Positions 1 to 13,014 of a stretch of DNA of 64,000 nt are shown here, in pieces. The number at the start of each line of letters is the position of its first letter. The stretch's first letter is position 1. A program made the translations under genes and the position numbers. This DNA is from Larus michahellis (Eukaryota; Chordata; Aves; Charadriiformes; Laridae). The notes beneath the pieces were generated by a model. That model saw only the letters and a list, made by a program, of their open reading frames with translations, was not told where the DNA came from and ran no database searches. The stretch spans positions 27,120,397 through 27,184,396 of the forward strand of contig NC_133901.1 of the NCBI RefSeq assembly GCF_964199755.1, written 5' to 3'.

Positions 1-3000
1 GCACAACACCTCGTCTTGTGCTCTCTTTCTGCTCTCGATGGTGCCTGCCGAGGAGCCCGCGGGACCAGCTGAACCTCTGGGCTCTCCCACCGGTACTGCA
101 GGAGCAGTACTCTCCCTGTACGCTGGCAGGGCAAGGAGCCCGAAAGAGGCGACCTGAGAGGCAAAGTGACTTGACCAAGGTCACCCAGCAGACCAGCAGC
201 ACGCCAAGCTCCATTGAAAGGAGTGACCATGGTCTGGGCATGGTGTCCCAAGTTTACCGTGGGGCAGGGACAGTGCGTTTGTAGCTGGACACAGAAGTCA
301 CTTGGCTTTCTGCAAAACAGCCCTTTGGGTAGCGCCGTTCAAAATTCTGTCAAAATAAGAGAAAGCTGCAATCCTTCACTTAAAGCCTCTGTTGGCCCTG
401 CCAGAAGGAGACCGAAAGGGAATGGGATGAGTTCAAGCTCCATCAAAGAAAGAAAGAGGCAGAAGACATACATTGTCTGTGTCCAGTACCCTGGCCATAT
501 GCTCAGACAAGCTCTACGGGACACTCTTCCACATCGTCTCATGAATAAAGTAATTTCCTATTCCTAAGAGAAGAACCACTTCTCTTACCAACATGATGCT
601 TGACTTAATTTTTTATCCTAACACAGCAGCAAATCATTTTTTTACATAACACATTCAGAAGTGGGGTTTATAACAAATCTGTGTTTTACATTTTTTTCTT
701 TCATTCGAATGTTGCGATGTTGCATATGTAACTCTGCAGCGCGCCTGCCTTCTCACTAAGCTTGTATTGCCCCTTCCCAGACGAATGGGAGCAAAAGCAG
801 CTCTGCTGAGCTGCAGATTTCTTTGTGGCTGTCCCTGATGGATGATGGTGACATAAGCTGGCTGTCTTGGGGATTTCACGTAAGCTGAAGCTTGGAAGGC
901 TGAGCTACATGGAAGAAGCGTCAACGCACACCCAGGAGCCCAAAATAGGAAGGAGAAGGAGGCGCATGGACTGAAGTGGCTCAGAAGCACTAGATCTGGA
1001 CAGCAGATTAAATATAAATTGCTGTGAATGTGGGGTTGGTCTAAACCAGCTCCAGCAAGACAGAGAAGAGATGTCCTGCAGCCTACCACAGGCACAGAGC
1101 GCTTGTAAGTAAAAATTCTCCCTGCAACAAAGGCAAGAAATCCCAAATGAAAACCCAGTACCAAAAATATTTTTTGGGCGAGTGGAAAAGATAAGTTTGA
1201 AGCAGCAAAAGGCAGGTGACAGAAAGGAAAGAACTAAGTCCGCAGGGTCCCTGTGCAGTCTGAAAGCACTGGTTGTTACCTTCTGCGCTGGGACTCTGAA
1301 ACATGGCATGAGCATCCCACAGCGCCGGAGGGATCTGGAGCAACATCCAGATCCAAACAAGGCTTGCACGGACCTTCTGGGAATTAAAGTACAGTTTAAG
1401 CCTCAGTTACACTCATGGTAACGTTAGCGCACCGGGAGCTAAGGCGTGCGGCTGCAGAGCCCCCTTTGGGGAGGGATCGCCAGCCTGCGCAGGGAGAGGC
1501 AGACAAACTATTTGCAAGTCTTCTTTTGTTATACGCTCCTCAAAACACCTTTGGCTGCTTCCCCCTTTTCATGTGGCCAGGTAACAACGCAATCCACCAA
1601 CCTACTGACTACATCTTCTAGGTGACATTCAGAAAAATAATAGAAGAACAAAAACACCTTTATATGAAAATTCATAGCTTTGACTTGCTAATATATCCTC
1701 ACGTAGCATGAGGCTAGGGCGACAGCATACAGGTGTGTTTTAGGGATGTGTGTGAAGAGGGCAGAGACGTAATCACGGAGCTGCTGTTGTCACGTTCAGG
1801 GATGACTGGCAGGTTTCAGGCAGAGGAAGTGTTCCTCTTCCCTGACGAGCTGCGTGCAAAGAGCGATGAGAAATGCTGTCACTTCATTGCTAAATCCAAA
1901 ACAACACATTCACCTTTAATCTACTGCATTTTAAAAAGCATTAGTCAGAGTAGGCATGTGACGCTGGTTACCTCAGAAGGAACGGTAAGTAAAGCTTAGA
2001 GTCTCCTAAGCCGTTTATAGGCTATACGTTATGCTCGAGTGCCTCCTCTAAGTAAAGCAAAAACCCACAAAATCCTTCATCTCTGACAACCTTTGAGAGC
2101 AACAGAACTGATGACCAGCCACACCAGAAGCTGACACAAGTCGCAAGGTCAGCGCCCAGCACAGAGGTACCACTGTGTCCCAGCACAGCAGAGAAAGTGT
2201 CCCTGTAGGATGGTCCCACCGCCAGCACGGGCAGTGATGCATTTACACATCTTCCTTGCTGCTTCTGTTTCTACATCAGCACATGAACCTCCCAGGCCTC
2301 CCGCTCTGTACATCTGTCCCTATTCCATGCACCACAGTCACTGGACTCTGTGGGTCAGAGCCCTTGAGATCCAGGAAATTTATATCTGGATGAGATCCTA
2401 TGTCCCTAGGCAGAAATACATGGTCATGAAAGCACGACAGTGGAAATAATCCTAGTAGGAACTGGGGGAGCATTCCCAGCAAGGAACCCGTTCCCGCCTG
2501 GTGCCTCTGTTGGGGATGGCTGGACACAATTCCTTTTGCAGATCAACGTTATTCATATGTAAATCAAAAGCTGGTTCAAAGGCTTCTGTTGAATTCTTGA
2601 TTCCCCCTGACTCTGGCTTTCAGTTTTCCCCCTTTATGCCAACAGCTTAGTCAGAAGCCTTTTAAATCACTGGAAACATCTCAATTATGTAATTAACCAG
2701 AATGTGAATACCTGCAAACTACAACAAGGGAAGGCTTTGGCTGCCCAACTTTGAGGGTGGGGAGGAAGCGTGTCTGCTATTAATTTTTAGCTAAAGCGGA
2801 TAGAGAGGAAGCTAAAACCAGCTGTGATGTTCCCTGCCAGTCCCTCCAAGGGCACAGCCGCTGCGAGTGTGTAACTGTGCCTACATAATCACATGCACCC
2901 CATGGCTACGTAAGGAACTTTGAATCCCCTCTGTTAAGGGAAGGAATTGCACAGGAGGTGGTTTTTGCATCCTTAGAGGCAACTTGGCAAGCCCCAAAAA

Positions 3001-6000
3001 TGCTTTGTTCCCCAAGGCAGGCTTTGCAGGAGTGCCCCATCACCTGATCCGCGTGAATAAGCCTTTTCCTATTTAAGCTTCACTCTCAGCTGATGGACCA
3101 TGAACCGCTGAGCCCTGAATGAAAGGGCAGGTCTGATGGAGGCAGGAGAGCAAAGGAGTCAAGCAGTCACCAGCCAAGGGCAGCGAACAGGAGAGCAGGG
3201 ATTTATCTGCCTGGGAAGTGGAGACAAAGATGAGGACAGTTACGAAGGCAGCACGAAGGTAATGCAAAAAAGTGCAGAAACAGGAGACTGCAGTGCCACA
3301 AGGTATACGTAACCCTTGAGAGGGACACATGGTGACGGTTGCTCCACTATATAGCGGCAGCGACAGAGCTTGTGAAAAGGGAATGGATAAAAATAAATTA
3401 TTATCAATTTAGCACACATCAATTTAGACCAAACCTCAAAGAAAAATAGGTCCGATTCCAAGTTTCCAATTCTAAAAGGCCAATTGATCAGCACTAGAAA
3501 TGAGAAATCAGCTAGGCTGAGGAATCCAAGGACCAAAAAATAGAAACAAAGCTCTTAAACTGCTCTGGGATTTGTATCTCATGCAAAAGGGGTAAGGTCT
3601 GGAGCTGCACTGCAAGCCCAAGTCCCCACTCCGCTACCTTAGAAGAGTAGTAGGAGCTCACAGAGACTGCGAGTGGAATGGAATGGGGAATCAAAGCAAA
3701 GGTACCGATACAGGGCAGGTCAAAACCATTGGGTTATCACCTCTGGCAATCCTCAGACTGAACTATGCCTCACGGTGTGTATTAAAAAAAATAGAAAAGT
3801 TTAGTCAGCTATATGAGAAAAAATAGATCAAAAGAAAGGAGAAGGGAGAGTCTTTTTACAGAGAAAACGGGGTAAATACTAATCTCAGGATGGCCCCAAG
3901 CTAAATTAACATTTTGCCTTACTTTTCAATAGGAAAACAATAATGTTGGATATGAGGTAAAAGGCAAGATGGATAAGAGGTTAAATATGAAAAATATTGT
4001 AATTGGACACTTTTTCAGGCCAGAGTTGGGGAAAATAAGCAGTTTCACATACTCTACAGGAGTGGACTGGCACATGAAGCTGCAGAAATAGCAGTATGTG
4101 AGCAAGTCTGGGACGTTACCACATGACTAGGGAAAAGCAAACCAATATCTATACTTAAGAAGGGAGAAGTGATGAGGTAAGCTCGAGGACTGGTAGTCCA
4201 GCTGCAGTAGAAAGCTGGACTTTAGATCTTAAAACAAATTTTGAAACAGTACAAGACAATGAAAAATACAGTCTCTTTGCAAAGAGAAATTTTGTCAGAT
4301 GCTGTTCGTTCTTCCTTTGAAAGCCAGAGGAAGCCCCTTAGAGCTCATCCCTTTGGACTTCGGAGAAACAGCTGACGTGGCATCAAAGGGAGATTGGCAA
4401 ACCGAAGATGCTTTTGCTAAAAGACAAGATACAAAATTGGAAGGAACTAGCTACAAGGGAGGCAATGAAAAACAGTGTTGACAAAGGCAGGCTGAGCCTG
4501 AAGAGGAATTGCTCTCACAGGTCCTTAAGGGTCTGCCATTGAGTTTTATATTTTTCTCTGTGCCTTTGGCGCAAGAAGTGAAGTTTGCTCTTGCTGCCTA
4601 CATTCAAGAGAGCTGGGTAAATTTCAACAGACACGAAAGAGGGTACCACCAGGAAACCGGCCTGCTTCAGCAAGGACTAACTGGCTGGATAGTTCAAGCT
4701 GCAAAAGAAAACCAGAGGAGATCTCGCTCCTCTCTAAAACAGAGCAGAAAACAGGCACAAGAGAGGAAACGGCTATTTCAGTACACCCGGCGTGCATCAG
4801 CAGCCTTCTCACCACCAGGGCAGCGGGGGCAAGAAGCCAAACTCATTTCCAGATCAAAAGGGATTAGTCTGTAAAGAGCAGCAGACAGGGCAAAGTAGTG
4901 AGTGCGGTTCCACGGAGACACCCACGCCAGCGAAGTCACCCCATTCCCTAGAAACACGCCACTCCTCTCCTCGCCACCTGCTTCTTTTTGCCTGCGTTTG
5001 GGCAGGGTTTCACTTCAGACTGTGCCAAAGCGCTGTACAAATTGGCCAGGGAGGGCTCACACGGTCACGATACCTGCGGCACTGCCAGGGAGGGGCTGGG
5101 AGCCCCGCTGCCGGGATGTAGCCCTCGGTGACAGCTGGTGCCCCCAGAGCGGCTGCTCCCAAGTAATTTGGTAGCATTTCTAGCAGCATTAGTCACCGCC
5201 CTTGTCCGGACACATTCTGGGCCGTCTAGCCAAGTTAACGACACAGATGTTGCTTCACAGTGGTCGAATCTCTTGGCTCATAAAATAGTAGCTTAAGTTT
5301 CCTGCCTTTCATAAAAGCCAGGAGCCCTTCTGTATCCAGCTCATTCATGGAAGATAAGATCTCTTGGCACAGGCTCTTTCCTCACTTGTAGGTTAATTTC
5401 ATTGTTCAAGCTCTGCAGAGCACTTAATACATCTCTCCCCTGTTAGTCTCCAGCAAAGGTTTTGACTGATGTGGCTGGGCATCAGCCAGGCACCACCAAT
5501 TCAGGTGTGTGGGAGGGTTCTTTACCAGTACATTCATATTCTCTCCCATGTCCATGGCCAGCAACCCACTGCGGGACTGCACAAACCCAGCCTGTCATTC
5601 TGCCCCTTGCATCTCCGATCTGCCTCACACACCACTGAAGACATGTCCAGTGTCTTGCAGCACCGAGGAAGTTAATGACTTGTTCATCAGGGGTGGGAGC
5701 AGCGATGGGAGCCAAAGGCGCAGTGGCTCCGTGCAGGAGGTGGCAATGGCTGTGTAGCAGGGAAGCACTCCCAGAAACAACATGTGCCCAAAAGCACTAA
5801 AAGTGCCTGGGCCTCCTAGTTTTCCCTAGGGACCATGCACAGCAATGGTTAGAGACAGCCAGCATCAGGTGTGTCCTTCTGTTCTGCCAGATAATGGCAC
5901 CACTCCAGTGAAGTCAGTACAGTTCAAAGAAATTAAGCAGCAGAATTTTAATTAAAATTATAAACTAATGAACGAGGTTCCCAAGGGACATGGCAGAATA

Positions 6001-9000
6001 TCCATCACTGAGCTCTCACAGCAAGGCTAATTGCATAGCCAGAAAATTAGCAGTCCTTGGTCTGGAACAAGCGTGGGAACTGCGCAGAGGTCTCTGTGTC
6101 TCCTACAGAGATCAAGCTTCCCAACATCTTTGCCCACCGACTCTTTCCCCCATGGTTTACTGTGGATATTTGCCACTTGCTTCCCATCATTATTTAACTA
6201 ATTTGGTCATGCAGACTGTCCACTCCTTATCCAAAAGCTGTACCCCCTTTATAGCCATCTTCTTGCCTCTATGAGCCTGCAGAGCTCATTTAAACCTTCT
6301 GCTGCCTGCTAGTGGTGTAGTGCTTTGTGTCAGGCTAGTAACCAAAAAGCCTTTTACTATGATAATTTAGCCTTACGTAGAAGTGGTTAGTCACGGATGT
6401 GCCTTTGCAATTCAGAGTTACAGAACTGAGCCTAAAAAGCACAGTCCTACGAATGACATTAATGTGCAGAAAGGTGTTTGATCTAAACAGGGCCATTTTG
6501 TGTGCCCCCACATGGTCCTGCATCCGTCCCTGCAGTGCCATGGCAACGGGGAGGGCAGGAGCATCCCCTTTGGGTTTTGTTCCACCAGCACTAGTGGTTT
6601 TAGAAGCTGAACATTATGATGCAGTGCTCAATAATAACAATAATTTTAAAAATCAGCCCCTCTGCTCTATTAGGCAGCTACAAGGACACCTAGCACTGCT
6701 CAACCAGTTTGGTTTTTGTGAGGGCAGCACAGGGCTCTTGTGCTGCTCCCCCAGCTGGGAGCTGGCAGCGTCCGGAGCTCAGTAACCCCTCTGCAAAGCC
6801 TCTGTAGCAATACTGGCACCAGTGCCACACTGAGGAAGGAGATCTGAGCTTCCCTCAGCCTTTCCTGGTCTTGCCCACACCAGGTCTCTTCAGGTCTTGA
6901 TGGCACAGGGCAGAAAGGGAGAGGCTGCTTTCAGTTTATGAAACTGATGAAAGGTTATCCACAGGCCATTTTGCTGTTGCAGTGTGGCAGCTCACTGCGG
7001 GCAGCTGGGGTCACCAAGCTGTGCGTGCCTGTAGGACTTGACCCTCAGTTATTCCCTGCCTTCAAGGACCCATCCCAAGCTGTGTCCCCCAAGGCCCTCA
7101 CATCTGCCAGAGCTGACTATACCTGTGATACCACACATAGCTTCAGCTCTCCCAAGCGAAAGAATGAAGTCGCACTGAAATACACAGGTTAATTCTGCTC
7201 TCAATCTATAAATGCAGCAGTCTGGGAGAGGTTTTCCACCTCCTGAGCCCTGTCTCTTGGTAGTGCCCCAGTTCCTGATGGTTAATCGTTTCCATCCCAC
7301 GTGGTCACCGTGAAATTGCCAAACAGCTCAAGCCTGGGGAAGCAACAATTTTGGAAAGGAGGCAGCAGTGATCAGAAGAACACAAACTTCCACTCCATTA
7401 GCACAGTGCTAGCTAGGCAGCTAGGGAAGTATCAGAGCAGAGACATCGCTGTCACAGCCATTGCTGCAGGGCAGCACCCACCCTCCGAGAGTCCCTGAAG
7501 GCAAAGGCAGAGAGGAGCTCAAGAGCGTCAGAAGGTTTCAACGGGGAAAAGTAACACAGGAAAACTCAGCAGATATATCACCTATTTCTGTAATGAACTT
7601 GTTGCAGTCTGTCATGGGACGAGGGATGGAGGGTCCCATCTGCTTTGGCTGGGCTCCCTGGGGACAGGACACGTTGGGGGAGGATGAGCATTACTGCAGC
7701 AACAGCGAGTGCCAGAAACAAAAGCGAGCTGCTTCCCCAAACAGGCCTGACCCTTTCTCACAGAGGGCTAGAGTAGGGGGAAAATGGAAGTCCCAGCCTT
7801 GTTTCTAAACAGATGACAACCTTTCCTTTGCTCAGAGCAGCAGTTACATAAATGCTTCTTGGAAGAGAAACACTTGCTCCTTTTTCAGGAGCCAGTAGGC
7901 AGATGCGCATGCAGCATTTGGGGCAGAGCAAAGGTTTGTCCAGGGTAATCACGTTCCCCTGGAAGCACCACAGTGTTTTTCTGTTCTGCTGCCCATTAAT
8001 TCCTTGCATCACTCGTCTTGCACTCAGCAGGACTGACCTTGGCAGAGGCCTCTGGAAACATCTGGGTAACTGATATGTGTTTGTCCTTTTAGGTACAAGA
8101 ACAATCTTGCAACATAAAAGCCTACTTTATAGAGAAGTTTAGTTTTATATTTATGTCGCTAGCAATTGTGTTCACAGATTTGCATATTTCATCAAGGCAT
8201 CTTTGTTCTTTCATTTCCCTTCTTGTGCACTTACTCCAGCAACGGTTGTAACTCACAGCAGTGCCAGCTGAATTAATATCAAAATATTTGTACAATAGCA
8301 AACTACTAAGTCTCCCGGAGAACCAGAAAAGTATTCAAATAAGTGATTTTTGTGAAGTGCCCTATTTCTCCAGTGAGAAGGTTTTGTGATGTGGAAAGTT
8401 ATTAAAAAAGTTTTCATATGCAAATTCACATTAATAACTTCAAATCCTAGACCCAGTTCTCCTCTAAATTTTTGTCTAAAGAAGCAACTGCTCAGCAAAA
8501 TCAGTGCGACTTGACTCTGGTCTGTAGGACACGTGAGAAGGTAACAGGTAGAGAAACAGCTTTGAGTTGAGTCACCAAAAGCTTCCTGTTGTCCTTCCTG
8601 ACAGAAGCACAAGCTGAAAATGCAGACCTCAGGAGTGTGTGCAACAGCTTTTCTATCAGTTGACTTTGAAAAACAGAACAGGATTGTACTGGTTCACAGT
8701 GAAATAAATACTAGAAGTAGCACCTTCAAAGTCCGCTTCATTAAGTACGTGCTAATAATACCTGAAACTCGAGGCCCAGTATCCCAGCCATAAAAAAAGC
8801 CAAGCCCCCAAGCCCCATTAGAGCTAACAGGAGCCGGGGGGCTCCTCACCTCTGAAGAGGGATGCTTTCAGAGACCACTGAGTAGGTGCATGAAGCCACC
8901 TTCGGACCCGTGTCGGGAGACCGGAGACTGTGTGTACCAGTTGCACAAACAGACAAATTTGAGTGAAGACCTGTCCTCACCCCATAGTCCAGTCTAGCCT

Positions 9001-9796
9001 GGTCTTTTTTCCCCCCCACACCAAAACATCATCTCCCCCATCCAGACGCAGCTCTTTGGGACCAACAGCAGCAGCGCAGATTGTACACCTGGATTCCTAT
9101 AGCAGTGTCATTTCTTGCCTGTCTGCTTCCCACCTCAGTCCCCTCTCCATCTGATTCTTTCAAGTTAGAAGAGTCTCTTCTAGTTAAAGTATCTGTGAAC
9201 GAGGGTGTCGTTTAGTGTAAACCCAGAAACATGAGACCTCTTCTCTGGAAGCAAAGAGGTAGACACAGCTGTTCCAACAGAGTGCCCTGTCACAGGACCA
9301 TGGGCATCTTGCTCTTGGAATTTTGCCTGACTATACTGTATCTTAAGATTGTTTTGCAGGTGATATGCATTTTCTGAGTTGCTGTAGGTAGTAGATAAAA
9401 CATGCTTACTTAGCTGTTCCAAGCAGAGAGAGTAGCCACAGAATGATATGTTAGAAATATTAGTGTCTGACATGGCTTTTTCATAGAAAATGCCTTTATA
9501 TAATCCACCAGAAGAGCTTTTTCTTATTTGTCTGGTTTGTCCAAAGGTCAGAAAAAAATCACATATACAAAGAGTATATGAATTTTATTCATACTGAAAT
9601 TTGTTTGCTGCTGTACCTGTGCATGTTTGTGCAGATACCAACACATTCCTCCAGGTAACAACACACAGAGGAGCAATGCACTGTGGGTGTTTTAAAGAAG
9701 TGTCACAAGAATAAGTCTTCACTGGAAGTCAGGAGGGTTCTCCAGGATTAAGTTTGGACAGAACCCACAAAATAAGGCGTTCTCCTGGGCTGCTAG
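1..9796. other. Intergenic DNA, no gene recognised
   Basis: I see no exon with a recognisable protein, no RNA gene and no clear recent mobile element in this stretch. The open frames present are short, mutually overlapping on both strands and have no domain-like character. It lies downstream of the 3' end of BDH1. The 3,950-4,290 part may be an old LINE relic and is listed separately. Confidence 0.6.
3950..4290 (+). mobile_element. Possible ancient CR1/L3-like LINE ORF2 relic
   Basis: The plus strand around 4,140-4,200 resembles the part of old CR1/L3-type ORF2 just before the reverse transcriptase core, where a 'P-I-F/Y-K-K-G' stretch is followed by 'N-Y-R-P-V-S'. The reading frame is destroyed by stops and indels. 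The match is by eye only and the borders are approximate. Confidence 0.3.
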
Positions 9797-10019
9797 TCAG
9801 TTAGCTTTATTTTTTGCTGGCTTTGCCTGTCCGAGGCCATACAGAGCGCTGCCTGCAGGGCGCTCTACAGTGCCCTGGGCACAGCAGCGGTTGCTGCGCT
9901 GGTGGATGGAGAGGTCTTGCAGGTTGTTGATGGCTGTGGTCACGCAGCGGGTCAGGACAGACTCTGGGTTACGGGCTGCTCCCCCCAGGTGACCAGCACC
10001 ACAGGGCTGCTTCCATCAG
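9797..10019 (-). other. GC-rich block, possible terminal exon or old retrocopy
   Basis: Unlike its AT-rich surroundings, this block is GC-rich and has a 72-codon frame open on the minus strand (10,015 down to the stop at 9,797-9,799) without an ATG. It contains the segments CVTTAINNLQDLSIHQRSNR and GHLGGAARNPESV. On the minus strand it is preceded by a pyrimidine-rich tract ending in CCACAG at about 10,020, which would serve as a splice acceptor. An AATAAA (plus-strand TTTATT, 9,806-9,811) overlaps the end of the frame. A different frame from the same acceptor also ends in a stop after 21 codons. I do not recognise the protein. It may be a terminal exon of an unrecognised transcript, a decayed retrocopy, or chance. 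Confidence 0.3.
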
Positions 10020-12785
10020 CTGTGGCAGGAGACTGATGTCAGAGAATATTTTGAGCCTGGCACCATGAATGGAGGTAATAACTAGTATCATCACGCAGGA
10101 GCTAGAAGTATATAGAAAGAGAAGCTTTGTGTGGGTGGTGAGAGAGAAAAAAGGCAGATTAAGGAGACAAGGATCAGAATCTGCAAATCACGCAAAACCA
10201 GTTCTGTGTCAGGCAGGGAATAATTAACTTGCTCTTTTTTCCTAGACAAGCAGCACTGGTGTTGATTTAGAAACTCCCTTTCTGACACCAGGTGAAACTG
10301 GACACCCTTGAGGATGTTTTGCTTTGGCTTTTCAGTGGGTTTAGTGCGTAGTTTCACCATTCATTGTGCATTAATATGGCACTACAGACGGATGGGAGAT
10401 GCTACCTCCATTGCGTATCCAGACCTGCTGGCAAAGACACAGGACCTTGGTGAGGGTCACTGCCTGGGGAAATGCTTCAAGACAGTTCTAGTGACAGACA
10501 TCAGCCCCAAGGTCAGCCAGGGGAGTTCTCTTGTGAGTTTAAGCAAATGAGGGAGTTATTCCCAAGGAAATTTTTAGTATAAAGGTTTAGTGGTATTTCT
10601 GTTCCCTTATTCATTCCTTGGATTTTTCTTCCACACAAGGCTTTTGCACTATTACATCTGTGCAGCTTTGAGGATGGGATCCGGGAACCGGACATGAGGG
10701 AGGGAGGATCGGGAGCAAATATCTGCCACAGCAAAGCACAAAGAAGCAGCCCAGTGGCAGGTGAGCTTCCCTTTCATGGACCAATATGGGCCTGTTATTT
10801 CTGCATTGCTGCCTGGGGGTTTCGCCTTGTTGGAAGGAGACATTTTGTGAAGCTGTAGTTATGTCCCACACAAGAAAATTGCCAGTGCGGGCTGTATAGT
10901 GTTATGCAAACCATAAACCTGCTCTTCATGGGCTTGGCATTGTCTGGCCATAACCAGGCTGCATTCATCTGTTTTCTGCTGGCTACAGCACTGAGTATAG
11001 TTAGTTCTGTTCAGCAAGTCGTAAAAGAAAAGCTCAGTATTGAGAAACAGAAGTCCCTGACCTACACCTTACAAGCGTGATACGCATCGCCAGCGTCAGA
11101 CCCCAACACACTGTTTTGCCGCCCCGCGCAAACCCACCCTTCCCCAGCACCACGCCTGTTCCCAGACCAGCACGAGGAAGCAGCAGCTGTTTGCTCTTTA
11201 TACCTTCGACATAAGAATCCTAATTTCTGCAGTGCTTCATTTCAGGACACGTGGGAAGTAGGTAAGTGTCCCAGGCGTAAACAGAGGCACAAAAAGGATT
11301 AGAGGACTCGACTACCCAACCTCTACAGGAGTCAACTGAAAACAAACCCCAGGAGCCCTTACACTTTGTCCTGTGTACTAAGAGCAGAGGTAAAAAGACT
11401 CACTGCATATTTTCACACGTCAGAGGACAGAACCATCCTGTTCAAAGCCTCTGTCTTGAGAATGAAATTGCTCCAACTCAGAAAAGACACAGGCAGCTAT
11501 TATTCTGTCTGTACAGGACTTATTTAATAACCCACTGTCTGCAAACTGTAACTTGAAAATTTTCCCTGTCATACAAAGTGCCAGACCACAGTTGCATAAA
11601 ATAGAGAAAACCCTTTATAAGTGACCAGAGCCATTGGAAAACTGTGGAAATGTTGCTGCAAGGCCCTTTCCTGTGGAAAGAATATTTTGCAATTGTCTAT
11701 TAATACCGTTCCTTGCTGACAACTAGCACTCATACATTCTGGGTTTCATCAAAAAGGCTTACGTTTAGGTTGTTCAGAACTCTGAATGCGGATAGAGCAA
11801 GTTTTCTTCCTCATTATTCCAATTTATTCATTTCTCCCCCTTTCTTTCCTACCTCGCACATCAGACATTGAAGAGAATGAGAACTCAAAAGCATGGAAAT
11901 AACGAGTGCGCAGGAACAGGATGCCACACAGCACAGAGGCACCATCACTGGCTTCTCCATGTAATAAGGGACATTTCTGGACTAGCATATGTAAGAAGAT
12001 GCTACAGGAATGCTTTAAAACAATTTTTTCACTATTACATCAATACTTTGTATTATTCTTTAAGCAAAGCAGCACTCCACACAAGAAGGTGTTACAAAAA
12101 AAGTTATAAGCCACCAAGTGAATGAGCAGAAATTGGTGATTGTCCAAATATCAGACCTGCAAAGTTCTACAAAAGCCTGCAAAGTTTTAGAATAGGCACA
12201 GTGCTCCACTCCCCCCCTTCCCCCAGGCTGCTCCCTTTAGGGCTCTAATGCTGCATCCCCCCCAGTAAAAGCTGCCCCTCTCCTGCCTCACAGCCCCATC
12301 CACAATTAATTATCACTCCCCAGGTCTCTGCTCTGTTTGTGCGCTGATGCTTGTCAGCACACATCGCTTTTGAATGAGAATGAGCCAAGGCCTTTGAGCT
12401 GAATAATTCACATGCTGATTTTTGCAAATTTTTTTATTTTTTTTCCTCTGAGCAATATACAACTGCAAGCTAACAGATCTGCAGAAGCATGGAAGCAATT
12501 AAATCTGGGGTTCAGGGTAAACTCAAAGCTGACAAAGGGGCCAGTTAAAGGTGTAATATGGATAAACGTTCTTCTAAAGTTTAAGGATGGTGGTTTGGGC
12601 CCCTCCATAGCATCTGGGAGGACACGAGCTCAGCTCGTCTATTACACCAACATCAGCCTTGTCAGATAGTCCTCGCTTTTCCTCTCAATTAACAGTTAAT
12701 AACCTTCTCAGGGTTCAAACACCCACACGCCCTGCCAGGAAATTCTCCACCGAGCTGAAATTATATTGTGAACTTTTCCTGGGTC
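10020..12785. other. Intergenic DNA, nothing recognised
   Basis: No exon, RNA gene or interspersed repeat could be supported here. Composition is mixed and there are no long frames. Confidence 0.5.
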
Positions 12786-13014
12786 AATTCAGACTGGACG
12801 TTAAGAGGAAGTTCTTCACCATGAAGGTGGTGAGACACTGGAACAGGTTGCCCAGAGAGGTGGTGGAAGCCCCATCCCTGGAAGTTTTTAAGGCCAGGCT
12901 GGACGGGGCTCTGAGCAACCTGATCTAGTGGGAGGTGTCCCTGCCCATGGCAGGGGGGTTGGAACTAGATGATCTCTAAGGTCCCTTCCAACCCTAATGA
13001 TTATATGATTCTAA
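12786..13014 (+). mobile_element. CR1 LINE, 5'-truncated 3' end
   Basis: This is the 3' end of a CR1 retrotransposon, the dominant avian LINE. The final part of ORF2 is readable on the plus strand (residues like [19 protein letters not shown] and [12 protein letters not shown], then a stop near 12,928). It is followed by the short CR1 3' UTR with 'GGTTGGAACTAGATGATC' and the terminal 'ATTATATGATTCTA' repeat unit. It lacks everything 5' of the last ~50 codons of ORF2, as most CR1 copies do. The clean match suggests a fairly young copy. It cannot move by itself. Confidence 0.93.
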
